A stretch of DNA of 64,000 nt. It comes from Phoronis australis. Its lineage: Eukaryota; Phoronida; Phoronidae. Location of the stretch: positions 446,347 to 510,346 of the forward strand of contig NMRA01000013.1 in NCBI GenBank assembly GCA_002633005.1, read 5' to 3'. Positions 49,501-60,338 of this stretch are shown here, in pieces. The notes under the pieces were generated by a model. That model saw nothing but the letters and a program-made list of their open reading frames with translations. It did not search any database and was not told the DNA's origin. Every line of letters begins with the position of its first letter. The stretch's first letter is position 1. The position numbers and the translations under genes are program-made.

Positions 49501-52500
49501 CAGAACTTCCAATTCAACTTTCCGATGCCCTCACCAGTTCCCTCGTATCTGAATGTGAACTATATATGTGAGACGGCGTCGCGCCTTCTGTTCCTGTCTG
49601 TACAGTGGGCCAAAGGCGTGGCACTGTTTGCAGTTCAAAGGTGAGTCACAGTTACTATAGCCCAAAACTCTTAGTAAATAATATGGTCGACAAGCGAACT
49701 TCTATTCTCACTATTAAATTTCTGCTCATAAGTAAAGATTAGGGACATTTTAATCCATCAGTAGTGTCATTTGTGCTGTGTAGTTCTCATAGTAAAACAG
49801 CATTTAGCTTAAAGCCTGTCTTCAACGGTAACACCTGTAAATTTGGTTCCAACAGTGTGTTAAGAGCATCGCTCTGAGCCAACTAGTGCCATAAATTGCC
49901 AAATGTAACAAACTTTTAGGCGTATTGGCTTGCTTTTGTCTACGTCACAGCAAGAATCACCTTTTCATTCAAACATCTGCAAATAACACCCGCATGCATT
50001 GTGTTCTGTTCATACCCCTATTCAATACAACTGTTATCGGCCTTTTGTTGTTTGTGCTGCGATCTCGCAGTGACAAAACATGGCACGAAAAGGCGGGTTC
50101 ACCTATCGTCTGACGGGCTTACTTTTGTGTGATTGAACTTGTGTTTTCTTGTATTACTAAGGCTTTGCTAGGACTTTCTGGTTAGCCCAATTCATCTAAG
50201 ATAACAAAATTCCGTTGAAGTTAAGGCTTTAAGTTCTCAGTAATTACATAAGCGTAATTAGCAATTAAAAATGGAAAAATAACCATTATGGCAATTGTTT
50301 TTAAAAGTGCCACGTACATGACGTTCATATGTTACACACATGTAAATGTAACCAGGACATAACCTGAGTTGCATTCCGTTTACATGAGACACTCACCGGT
50401 GGCTGTAACGGAAACCTTGAATTTATCCCATAATTCAACATTCCAGCCTCGCCAACCAATGAGTGGCTGCTATTTTGGTCCCAAGCTTTCTCGCAAAACA
50501 CTCATGTTCCACCCGCGTGTTTTTGTGTGGTGTTCCCAAACTTGCAAGAAACTTGCTCTTACTCAGGGAAGTCTAGTTTATGGCAATACATGTAACATGT
50601 CAGTTCATATGAGGAAGTTTCTGATGGACACACTTTTGTGAAAAGTTTTCTTTTTTCGAAAAGTTTCTGTTGTAATTTGAAGCAATCACGTTAACAAAAT
50701 GAAACTGTTACTTTCAATTACATTTAGAATATAAATCTTGCCTCATGTTCAGTACTTTGTCAGTAGACAACTCTGGGATTAAAAAAAACCATCTACAGGT
50801 TTCTGGTTTGTAACGGGCTACATGTTGACTTGATTCAACAAGTCATTTCATGTACCAAGCATTTTTCAAGCAACTTTCTATTCTTCCCAAACCTAGAGAC
50901 TCTCTCACAAGTGAGCTATAAACAAATGGAAGTCTGTTTGATAGCTATAAGTGTTGTAAATAAAATATTAGTTGCTTTTACAGAAGGCGGGTTTATCGTG
51001 TCTTCCCACGTTAATAGGACCGTCCCGGATTACACTGGGGCACCTTAATCTTGTCGTATACCCACGATGCTGTAAATATCCATCAGGCACATTTGCTGCC
51101 TCGTTTTCATGTCACTGGAGTTTCACATGTTATTTGTTGTTGTCTGATTCTTTACAAGTTTTTCTCAGTTGCATTTATTTTACTTTCTTCATCTTTCCAA
51201 TGCCAACTAAATATCACTGCTGTGCTGTGGGCTGCAACTCCGACGGGAGAAAGTTTGATAAACTGGACAAATACCCGTGGATACGTGATCTGAAATTCTT
51301 CGCCTTCCCGACATCAATGGAAGACATGAAAGTGTGCATGATTTCCAAAACTAGGTCATGCAGTTTCTTATTACCAGGACGAAGGAGACTTCTATCACTG
51401 TGTAATCCAGCACGTCCCTATTGCATCACAACGCTCATCAGTACTTGTTTTAGTATGTACAGTTGCACATGACTCACTGTGTTCAATATCTCATTTCCAG
51501 CTCTGACCTCCAGGTGGCTCTGATGCGTTCATGCTGGACAGAGCTATTCATTCTGGGCCTATCACAGTGTTCAGATGTTATTCAACTGGCGGCTAGTCTG
51601 ACTGGCATCATCTCACACCTTCAACTATGTGTTCAACAGGGTAAGAGTGACAATGCTTGTTTTAAGCCAGGTTCCTTGGGCGGTTGGCAGTTTTCAATGT
51701 TGACAACAACATCTCATCATCTTGTTTTTATGAAACTGGTCTCAACTTATCAGTTACTGAGATCAGAAGTAATTTAGGGGCTTGGAAAACTGACACTGTG
51801 TTTGGTCCCAAAGATTGAATCAATGGTTAATTTGTGTAATATTCTTCATTTATTTTTGTGTCTTATGTGTTCTTATTTGTATAATTCTATTCTCAATTAT
51901 AATGTCATGGTTGTTTATCTACTGACATATGTTGGGTTGAATATTCTTTTATTATTTTAGCTGTGTTGTATGTATTTCTGTCTCAGTCTTCTGGATACAG
52001 TTTCTGTACATTGAAGAGGCTGGTGCCCAAGTGTACTGAATGTAATTAACCTTGCATTTCACCTTTGCAGGTAAGCTAGCCGCAGAACGCGTCGGTTGTG
52101 TGTCCGATAATATTATGAAACTACAGACATGCATTAATAGATTGAAGAGCATGAACATGGACAGTGTCGAGTACGCCTATCTCAAAGTGTTGGTGCTTTT
52201 TAGCCCAGGTTTGTATCTTCTTATTCGGCCAATAGATGGCACTGCTGGTGCAGCCCGAATGATTTTGTCTTGTGATTGTTTTTCAGATCTTACCAAGTTG
52301 TGTGTGCACTTCTAAGTTATGTAGTAATTTTACCTCTTTTGCTTTGTTTTTGTTATACTATTACTTTTGTTGTTGAATAGTTCAGACATCTAGCAATGAA
52401 TGCAGAAACTATGAAGGAACCATTTGCAATTTTCACAAGTGTTCTACTGTGTGCTTTAAGACGGGAGGGATCTAGGCTTGATGGTTGCATGGGCTACAGG

Positions 52501-53215
52501 TGTCATTAAAGTCGTGAATAAGATGTGAAAAGTCTAATTTAAAAGTTCAACGTTTTATTGCTTTGTCACTTTGTTAAAGATGTCATGCCAGAACAATCAA
52601 AAACGTTAATGGCACCGTGTTTCGTTGTCGGGAACATCTAGGCCCTTTTGTAATGACTGCTACATGCATACATTTTATGTAAACAAATCCTTGTGTATAA
52701 GAAGCCAATTTTTGTACTCGTTTGTAGGAACCGATAGACAGAAAAAGTGTACTTTAGGTGCAGTTGTGAAAATGGTAGTAGCTGTGCCTAAAATGGTGAA
52801 AATCATATTTTACAAGCATTACGCATGTCCTCCGTTTTGTGTGTTTAACATAAACAGATGCTAGAAGATGGATATTTTGTTCAGTGAGTCAGGTGTTTTT
52901 TACTTTGTGCAATTCGTAGATCATGGTGGTGTGCTGGGCTTGCGACATCTTGGGAAATATCAAGATCGTGCGATGACCGAGTTCTCCGAATACATCGCCA
53001 CCAAATACCCACTACAACCTGATCGCTTCTCCAAACTCTTGATGCGTCTGCCCAGTCTCCGTCTGCTGACGTCAGCCATCTTGGAAGAGCTGTTCTTTGC
53101 TGGAATCATTGGCAACGTTCAGATTGGCAGCATGGTGCCGTACATTCTCCGTGTGGGACCCACGGAGTACCAATCGCAATCTCAGCTCTTAGCCGGTACC
53201 GTCAGCAATTCTTAG
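40548..53215 (+). CDS. NR2C: Nuclear receptor of the TR2/TR4 (NR2C) group, 12 coding exons, complete
   Basis: Orphan nuclear receptor that binds direct-repeat elements in the nucleus. Exons (plus): 40548-41115, 43429-43478, 43824-43938, 45304-45483, 46047-46177, 46991-47129, 47655-47836, 49008-49077, 49484-49640, 51501-51640, 52071-52208, 52920-53215. All phases agree and give 721 aa, longer than vertebrate TR2/TR4 (about 600). Residues 1-205 are Ser/Thr/Gln-rich. The C4 zinc-finger DNA-binding domain spans about 236-303: [15 protein letters not shown]-box [14 protein letters not shown], and [12 protein letters not shown]. Hinge motifs are [20 protein letters not shown] and AFETLAKAV, all diagnostic of this group. 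The ligand-binding domain starts near 488 ([20 protein letters not shown]) and includes [12 protein letters not shown] and [12 protein letters not shown]. The second coding exon must use the inner AG (after GGCAG); the outer AG gives a stop. The ATG follows a 3' splice site directly, with an in-frame TAG just before it. Confidence 0.95.
41493..41895 (-). mobile_element. MITE, 403 bp, copy 2
   Basis: Reverse-orientation relative of 27230-27651, in NR2C intron 1 (after the first coding exon). Ends CATAGATTATAGAC and TATAGTCTATG. The 7-mers GTATAAG (left) and GTATTAG (right) are a probable target-site duplication with one later change. Confidence 0.85.
51016..51420 (+). mobile_element. 405-bp TIR element carrying a THAP-like zinc-finger frame
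   Basis: The left end AGGACCGTCCCGGATTACAC and the reversed right end AGGGACGTGCTGGATTACAC form terminal inverted repeats. Inside, a frame from 51201 begins [20 protein letters not shown] and continues LKFFAFPTS, resembling the N-terminal part of a THAP-like finger, and then degenerates. It sits in the NR2C intron just before the exon at 51501. A second, more decayed copy is at 5385-5750. It is non-autonomous, with no transposase domain. Confidence 0.6.
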
Positions 53216-56200
53216 TGAGAATGTCTTACTGGCTGATGGTCTCCTTGAAAATATTCACATGATTCTATATTTTTAGTGTTCTTTGACATTGAAAAAAAAT
53301 CGGTTTTGTTTTTATCTGGTTGTTGTTGGCTGACTATCCAGTAAGCAGATGGCATACAAGCTGCTGTATGAACATTTAGTGTGTTGCGTTTTGTAGCTGA
53401 AGAATTTACAAAGGCTGTGATTTAGCAAACATTGTTGACATTAGTTTTTGAGAGATTTTTAAGACCCACGTAACCCTGATTTTGTCATTGACCAGCTGAA
53501 ATCAAAAACTGGACTAAATTGACTTCTTAGCAATGAATCATCCCATTAAAGCAGTCCATTAACACTGTTTGGTCCACGGTTTTATCTTGCTTATTTAGGA
53601 AAACTTTTTCGATGTATTAAAAAGCTTCCACTGCATTGGAAATAGGACTGCTCTGAGCATTAGAGAAAAAAAAATGTCAAGGATTCTTACCCTTGAGTCA
53701 ATGGCTTCTGTATAAACACAACTATTTAAGCCATTTAGTGCTAGTATCCTTTCCATGCATATTTTAATTCTCTGTTCTCTCAAATCTGCGTTATTGACGG
53801 AAAATCATTTGAAATGCTGGGATTTGAGCTTTCCAATGCTTTATTAATTTATTATGATTGTATATGCGGCTCTATTTTTGTTGATATCAACATGGCATGC
53901 TGTTACAGATACACGTAGTTCTTCATTTGTTTTGAAAAAATTATTTTGAAAATTGACATATTTAGTTTTTCAAAGATCGACTGTTTCTACCGAATTTTAT
54001 AGAGTATTGCTTTCTGGCAGCTGTACTGTCTAAATGTGCTACTTATAAAATAGGAATTTCTTAATGTTTATTTTTGTTGAGAATTTTCTATAAAAATTCC
54101 ATTTTTTCACTGTAGTGCACAATGTATGGATAATCGCCATAAATTTAATCTAAATAAGTGCTGACGTGAATTCGACGATTGGCCAGTAGCAGACACCATA
54201 GTTGCTGTTTCTCTGTATTTAATTTAAAAAGGTCTGATAAAAATGGCGGCTCTCAGTATGGTCTGTAAATTTCCGGTGCAGGTACTGGTGCTTTTGGCTT
54301 TCTGTAGTCATTTTGCATCCGCTCTCAAAATGTGGTTGTCTTAAATGGGTGATGGTCGCTGAATAGTTGTTAAAACATGTTTATAACTTATGATGCGTTA
54401 TGTAAATGTTTTTATTCTCTATGTTAACCGAAATTTTAAGTCCTGCTAGGAGCAAGGTGAGTTATGTTGTAAATATTTTAAATATTTGAAACTTGTTTGG
54501 AACTGGAAATCCACTCTGAGACTTGTCCCATTCCTGTGGATTCCACTGATATTCGATTTGTATCAGTCATTTGCAACTTGTATGCATCTTATCTGGCAAT
54601 AGTCACTTTCAAGCGTCCCACATTTTGAGAACCAGTTTGATGCCTATTAATCCTTGGAGAAAACTGGTTCTTAAAATACGGGACCCTTGTAAATATCTGA
54701 TAGGTGTTATCAGGTGTAATTTTTGTTGCGTTCCGTTTTCCATATTTGTTTACTGCAGGTGCTCCAAAAAAGTTTCTATTCAATTTACGATCCATCTAGT
54801 GATTGCTATTCAGATTTAGGCTAAGCAGTTTTCCTTAGTTGTATAAAATTATTGAAAAAATCAGAATGTGCTCCGATGTTCATCGTCTGATAAATTTGTA
54901 TTGCGTCGTCTAGTACTTTACAAGAACAATTCTCTCTTTAGCCATCCTGATGTGATGTCCGTGTACTAGCAGTAAATATATTCACCTGATTTTATTTATT
55001 TTACTTCAACAGGATTTGAGCTGTCGACGGTTTGAATAAGTGTATATGGGTTTGCTTGAAGTGATGGCTCAATAGCTTTGAATTTGGATGTAAGAACAGC
55101 TTAAGCTTTGTACATTTACGGTTGTTTTGTAGAACTCCATTAAATGGAGATTTAAGGCTGGCTTTCAGACTGTATGATGAATATATGTTAAATGCTGTGC
55201 ATTTTTAAATCTAATCCTAAGCTTTGCTTTTTGTGAAAACTTAGCACTTCAATCTACCATAATTGTGATTTTTTCAGTCTCTACATATTCCCATTCTCTT
55301 AGAAATGTTTCCGATTAGGTCGTTGTTTTTGTGCTACTCGTTGCTAAAAAGTTTACCCCCTTCCTAATATTTACATACACTGTACAAGTCTTTGCAGAAG
55401 TCTTCACCATATCTAATTGTTTCAGCCAACTGGTAGCATAACAATTGTACTAGATTGCAAATTGTCATCGATAAAAATTGATTCCTGTGAAAATTAATTT
55501 TTCATCTCATTTTTCCTAATAAAATACCTCCATGGGTGACGAATCCATTTTAACTGGGATTACAACCAAGCCTTTGTTCTGACCAGTTGCTGACTGAAGT
55601 GATCTCAACTTGTTCCATTTGAGTTCCTGGGATGAGAAGTGGTTTCTAGTCTTGTAAAGAATGACTTTGTTATTGGTCGTGACGATGCTTGGCGTGTCAG
55701 ATGACCCAATGTGACGGCCAACTTGCACAATCTAATCCCAAGCTTGAATAAACTGCAAGTTCCACTTAAGTGCAGAACAGTTTGAGACCACTTTCATAAC
55801 AGTAAAGGCCAGCACAGATTGTGAGCTGGGCACTTCAAATACAAATAAGCTGTGCTCATTGCTCACATCTGTGACAAAATGAACAGCAATTTTGCCTTGT
55901 AAGGCAGAGAGATGAATGACGAGATTGTTGGATTTATTTTATCTGTCAAGCATGCGGGCAAGGTGAGCTAAATGATTTGCTGATTACCTTCAGTAGCCAA
56001 AAAAAATTAATTTATTGTACCAGCACCACTTGGAAACATGGCATTCACCTTGTGTACTATATTTTCGCTGTTTACTAGCGAGCATTTTTTGGCGAGTCAA
56101 GCCATAAATCATGAGAACAACAGTTTCAGTTTCTCCAATATCATATTCTGAAATTAACCAAGTTTGGACATATGTCTCTAAGTTTTAAAAGTCAGCGCAA

Positions 56201-56540
56201 CTACGGTACATAGATTTTCATGTTCAACGTTTCGTTTGGCCATTCAGGCAAACAAAGCAGCTGCTCATTCACTCAATCAGCAGTAGAGCTGTGTTGCCTT
56301 GAATCTATAGTAGTCTACTGTGTTTGAGTATACTGACTTGTATGTTCGGTTTGTTCAGTTAGTTTTATTGCTGGAAACTGTAGAGTGTACATTGGTTTGT
56401 TGTCTTGGTAATGCTTTAGTGATTAACGCAAAATGTTAACATTAAAATCTACGTAGTTGCGCTGATTTTTTAAATGACCAAAATCGGTTTCAATTTCTAT
56501 GTTTACACATAACCTTCAGAAAAATAGGAAAATAGTAGTG
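53216..56540 (+). other. NR2C 3' flank with candidate poly(A) signals
   Basis: Downstream of the NR2C stop. AATAAA on the plus strand occurs at 55518-55523 and 55747-55752, candidate ends for a long 3' UTR. No other gene is recognised; the frame at 54571-54819 spans a hairpin repeat and is not a gene. Confidence 0.4.
54613..54686. repeat. Foldback element related to the 15.3-kb hairpin
   Basis: Left arm GTCCCACATTTTGAGAACC with AGTTT; right arm AAACTGGTTCTTAAAATACG with GGAC; 22-nt loop. The left arm and GATGCC match the hairpin at 15321-15352, so both belong to one dispersed family. Confidence 0.75.
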
Positions 56541-58638
56541 TACATACATAGTTTATTGCACTGATACAAAACATCACTACTGTACACATGGAAAACAAAA
56601 AATAACAAAGGCAAACTGGAAGAGACAAGTGTAGAACATTGAAAATTTTTTGTTTACAATACATTTGTTGGAAAACGAGCATCTTTTATGTTCAACTACA
56701 CCGTTTAGTAACCAAATGTATTACCGTAGTAGCAGCAAATTCCTCTTGCAAACTAGCGAAGGAGAGTAATTGTACAAAAGAGGCAGTGCTGTAAGGCCTT
56801 TGGTAATTTACCAGGGAATGAAAGATGACGTCCGAATTCAGTCTGCCAATTAATGTACATCAGGTCATCACTTATGAGGTTGATTTGTTTCTCCGTACAC
56901 AGTCAATTACCTAACAGCCTATGGTGTTTCTAAGCTAACAACAAAGTCATAACCAGAGAACGGACAAGACATCCCTCTTGGGGAAACCATCTTCAGATAA
57001 TAATGCTTAGTCTCATCCATGCATAACTCACATCACACTAATATAGGAATACCACCTGGTGTCGCCAATGATTTCCCAAAAGAATCAATTTTCTGAAGTA
57101 CAGGATCCACTTTCTATACCAAGAGATTTGCATTCCAAATCCTTAATCAAGATATGCAAACCACTGAATCGCATGCCCAGCAATGAAACCAGAGAGCAGA
57201 ATCAATCAAACCAACTACAGGACTGATTTTACAGTCGGCTTCAACCAAAACTTAAGCACCTGTCTTGCAAACTTCTCAGTTCCACTGTCTCATACAGTAG
57301 ATCCAGTCATTTAGAAATCCAATTTTCCCTATACCTGACGTTACATAAGGCCCAATATCTGCAGAACCGATTCAAAACAGCCAGATGTCAATCATCAGAA
57401 AAGACATTTCGTCTACATGTGATTAATAACTCAATTATCGACAGAACATAAACATGATTGGCCACAACTAAATATCACATACATACATCACGGAACAACT
57501 GGCCAGCCAGTTCTGTCTCAAAATACAAATGTTTACAAAGCACACAAATCGTTACCATGGCAACACAGCTGCATCTGCCCACAGCAACCACCCAGGTGTT
57601 GCTAGTCAAAGCACACAACAACAGTCTATTTACATAACCATTGCAGCACAAAAAGACATTTTTAATTGGCACAAAAAACCTAAGAGACAAAGGCAAGAAC
57701 TGGGAACGCAACGTTCTCCAGCTAAAATTAAAATTAATCGACAAAAAGCCAACAGGTCAGTGTCCCAGAGACTACTTCAGTCCGGACACAGTTATTCACA
57801 CCAATGACGCCATTTTGAAACTTTTGATAAAAATATTTTCAAAGCTCAGGACTGTGACGAGACAGTTATAGTCACTAACCGGATGATAATTCAGATCGAC
57901 CTTTCCAGCATGAAAGATAATCTAATATTTCTATTGAAACTGGGGTGTAACAGCATCTACACACGTTACCCATGTGGTCCCAACAGTCAAAAGGGAAAAA
58001 AGAACAACAAAAAATAACAATAATGCATTTGATGCCAGCACAAGTCTAATATATATATTGTACAATTAAACTTAATGCAATATGCTGCAGACATCTACCT
58101 ACCAATGATAAGTAGACTATGATAAGCAGTGAACTTGTCCATACATACATCTTTGGTTATGTAAGACCTTAGAAATATCCCCACATTGGGTTAACTTTGG
58201 AACATCTCATAGAAATGGCTGTTCCAAAACGATAAGACAAAGCTTTGTACTTTCAGAAAACGCGTACTTTTACCGAGTCAATATCAGTAGTTTTATAGAA
58301 ACTTGGCTCGATGAACAAACTTTTGATGAGTTCCTACACAACCTTAACTTTTGCAGACAATTCACAAACATGGCAAGTTGAAAATACAACCATAAATATG
58401 TAATGTTCTCATAGTTTAAACTGATAACTATTAATATATAATCAGTTCTAAGTTGCTGACTTTAAATATAATTTATTCACAATACATATGGCAACATGAT
58501 ATCATGATTACAAAAATACGAAAATCAAAAATATGACTTTAATAATCTTACAATCTTAAGCTGTAATTTATCATCACAATTATAGGCCAGGATATGAAGT
58601 AGAGTATTAAGACAGATTAGTAACTGTTGGCAAATTGA
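56541..58638 (-). other. ELK 3' flank with candidate poly(A) signal
   Basis: Downstream of ELK, which is on the minus strand. AATAAA on the minus strand lies at 58477-58472, about 160 nt after the stop codon, and is the nearest candidate poly(A) signal. Unrecognised short frames at 57475-57871 occur on both strands. Confidence 0.4.
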
Positions 58639-59907
58639 TCATGAAACAGCATTTTTCACTGTAGGCGAACTTACAAATGCCGGTGAAGACAGATTCTCAA
58701 AACCACTGAACGTCGCGAGAGAAACAGGCGACAACGTAGCCAAGCCGTTGACAAATCCGGGAAACTGGAACGTTGTGCCGTTACTGAACCGTGGACTTAG
58801 AGTGGCTGCTGGGCTGAGTGAGCTCCAGAAGTGTAGACTGGACATCAACGGGGTGCCGGTAAATGGACTCGTCAGGAGAATGGGCGTCTGTATTGTTGGT
58901 AGCGATGTCTTAAGCGGCGACGGACTCGCAATGGACGCCATGTTGGAATTGAGGAGCAATGTGCTGGGCAGACTGAGGGGATTCGGTTTTGGTTTGCTGA
59001 TTGTTGACGGAGTTGACGAAGATGTCGAAGATGACGACGTCGAAGACGACGAAGCCGGCGGTGGGGATGATGACGATGAAAGAAATAGCGAGGCCGCGGA
59101 GGAATATGTTGGCGACCTGGGTTCTTCTTTCACAATCTTGCCTGGTGTTGAGCTCCTTGTTTCTTGACTCGCTTTTGAAGTCTGGGGCACCATCGTAATT
59201 GCAGGCGATGAACGAGCACTAGAGGGCGTCGAACGTTGGGGTGGCACTGGAGGAGGCTGCATGACAGAATTTAACGTTTTCGGCTCAGCTGGTACCGTCG
59301 CCATCTGTGGCTTACTCACCGGATGTGACAATGTTGGCACAGGCGGCATTTCATATCTAAAATACCCCGGAAATGTTGCTGCTGTTGCAGCTGCGTGGAC
59401 AACTGATGACTGGTTATACATGGGCTGCCAGTAGTTTCCCGATATTGTCGACGCTGGCACCCCTGCCCCTGATGCTACCACCTGCTGGAACGGGGTCGCG
59501 ACCTCGTATGGCTGGAATGAAGCGTAGTTTTGTGCAGCTGACACAGAGGGCGCCGCTGGCTGTCCACCTCGAATCGTCTGCTCCATGACTAAACTCTCAA
59601 TCTTCTGCTTGAATGGGATCTTATTCTCTGTTTTCACGACTTCTGGGAAAGACACGAAGCGATACATGAATTTCTGCCCCATCACTTTCTTGATGATGTT
59701 TTTGTCATAGTAATATCTCAGTGCACGACTCAGCTTATCATAGTTCATATTCTGCTTGTTCTTTCGCTGGCCCCACAGTTTGGCCACCTCTTCTGCATTG
59801 ATCAGTTTGAATTCTCCCTCCCCATTGGTCCACGCGATGATGTCACTGTACTGGTTGCTTAGCAACAACTCCAGCAAGAACTGCCACAGTGTGATGTTAG
59901 AGTCCAT
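58639..59907 (-). CDS. ELK: ETS-domain transcription factor, ELK (ternary complex factor) family
   Basis: Nuclear DNA-binding factor of the ERK-responsive ELK1/3/4 group. The 422-aa frame is a single coding exon. The N-terminal ETS domain (about 1-86) starts [16 protein letters not shown] and contains the recognition helix [20 protein letters not shown], closest to ELK proteins. A Ser/Pro/Thr-rich middle follows, with a sumoylation-type VKEE at 259-262. [15 protein letters not shown] (305-319) fits a MAPK D-site. The C-terminal activation domain has FWSSLSP (360-366; S365 corresponds to ELK1 S383) and the ERK docking motif FQFP (380-383). The SRF-binding B-box (YMRSGLYSTFTI-like in vertebrates) is not visible between the ETS and middle regions. 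The ATG is 5 nt after a 3' splice site (CATCCTGTTTCAG), so the 5' UTR is split. Convergent with NR2C. Lin-1-type naming is an alternative. Confidence 0.93.
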   Translation of the reverse strand: MDSNITLWQFLLELLLSNQYSDIIAWTNGEGEFKLINAEEVAKLWGQRKNKQNMNYDKLSRALRYYYDKNIIKKVMGQKFMYRFVSFPEVVKTENKIPFKQKIESLVMEQTIRGGQPAAPSVSAAQNYASFQPYEVATPFQQVVASGAGVPASTISGNYWQPMYNQSSVVHAAATAATFPGYFRYEMPPVPTLSHPVSKPQMATVPAEPKTLNSVMQPPPVPPQRSTPSSARSSPAITMVPQTSKASQETRSSTPGKIVKEEPRSPTYSSAASLFLSSSSSPPPASSSSTSSSSTSSSTPSTISKPKPNPLSLPSTLLLNSNMASIASPSPLKTSLPTIQTPILLTSPFTGTPLMSSLHFWSSLSPAATLSPRFSNGTTFQFPGFVNGLATLSPVSLATFSGFENLSSPAFVSSPTVKNAVS

Positions 59908-60310
59908 GGCAACTGAAACAGGATGGAAAATATTAGCAAAACATTAAGTGTAAAATCGGGATTTGGTGCTTTTTGAAGACTGAGGGAGCAGCTTTATCAA
60001 AACAACAGGGAAATCATTTTTAACAAATTGACATCAGCAGATTTAGGAGCTCCAGCCTCTCCAATCAATACTACCAAAGAAGAGGGAAGAAGTGATCGGC
60101 ATACTGTTTTAAAGGGCAACACAAACATTTTTCTTTCGAAAACTGTGTATGGCCCGACTTATGACACCTTAGATCCACATCTATATTAGTAGGCATGGTG
60201 GAACTTGTGACTTCCACAAAGATGAGGAGCAAACATTCAGAACCAACCAAGGAATCCCATCACAGCAGAGTACACAGTCAACAATCAGCAATCTAATCCC
60301 AGAAATAATG

Positions 60311-60338
60311 ATATATATATATATAATAATAATAATAT
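60311..60338. repeat. (AT)n/(AAT)n microsatellite
   Basis: Run of AT dinucleotides passing into AAT trinucleotides. Confidence 0.85.

Noticed and set aside
58748-59167. Plus-strand frame rich in Asp/Glu opposite ELK
   Set aside because: Shadow of the serine-rich ELK coding sequence on the other strand.
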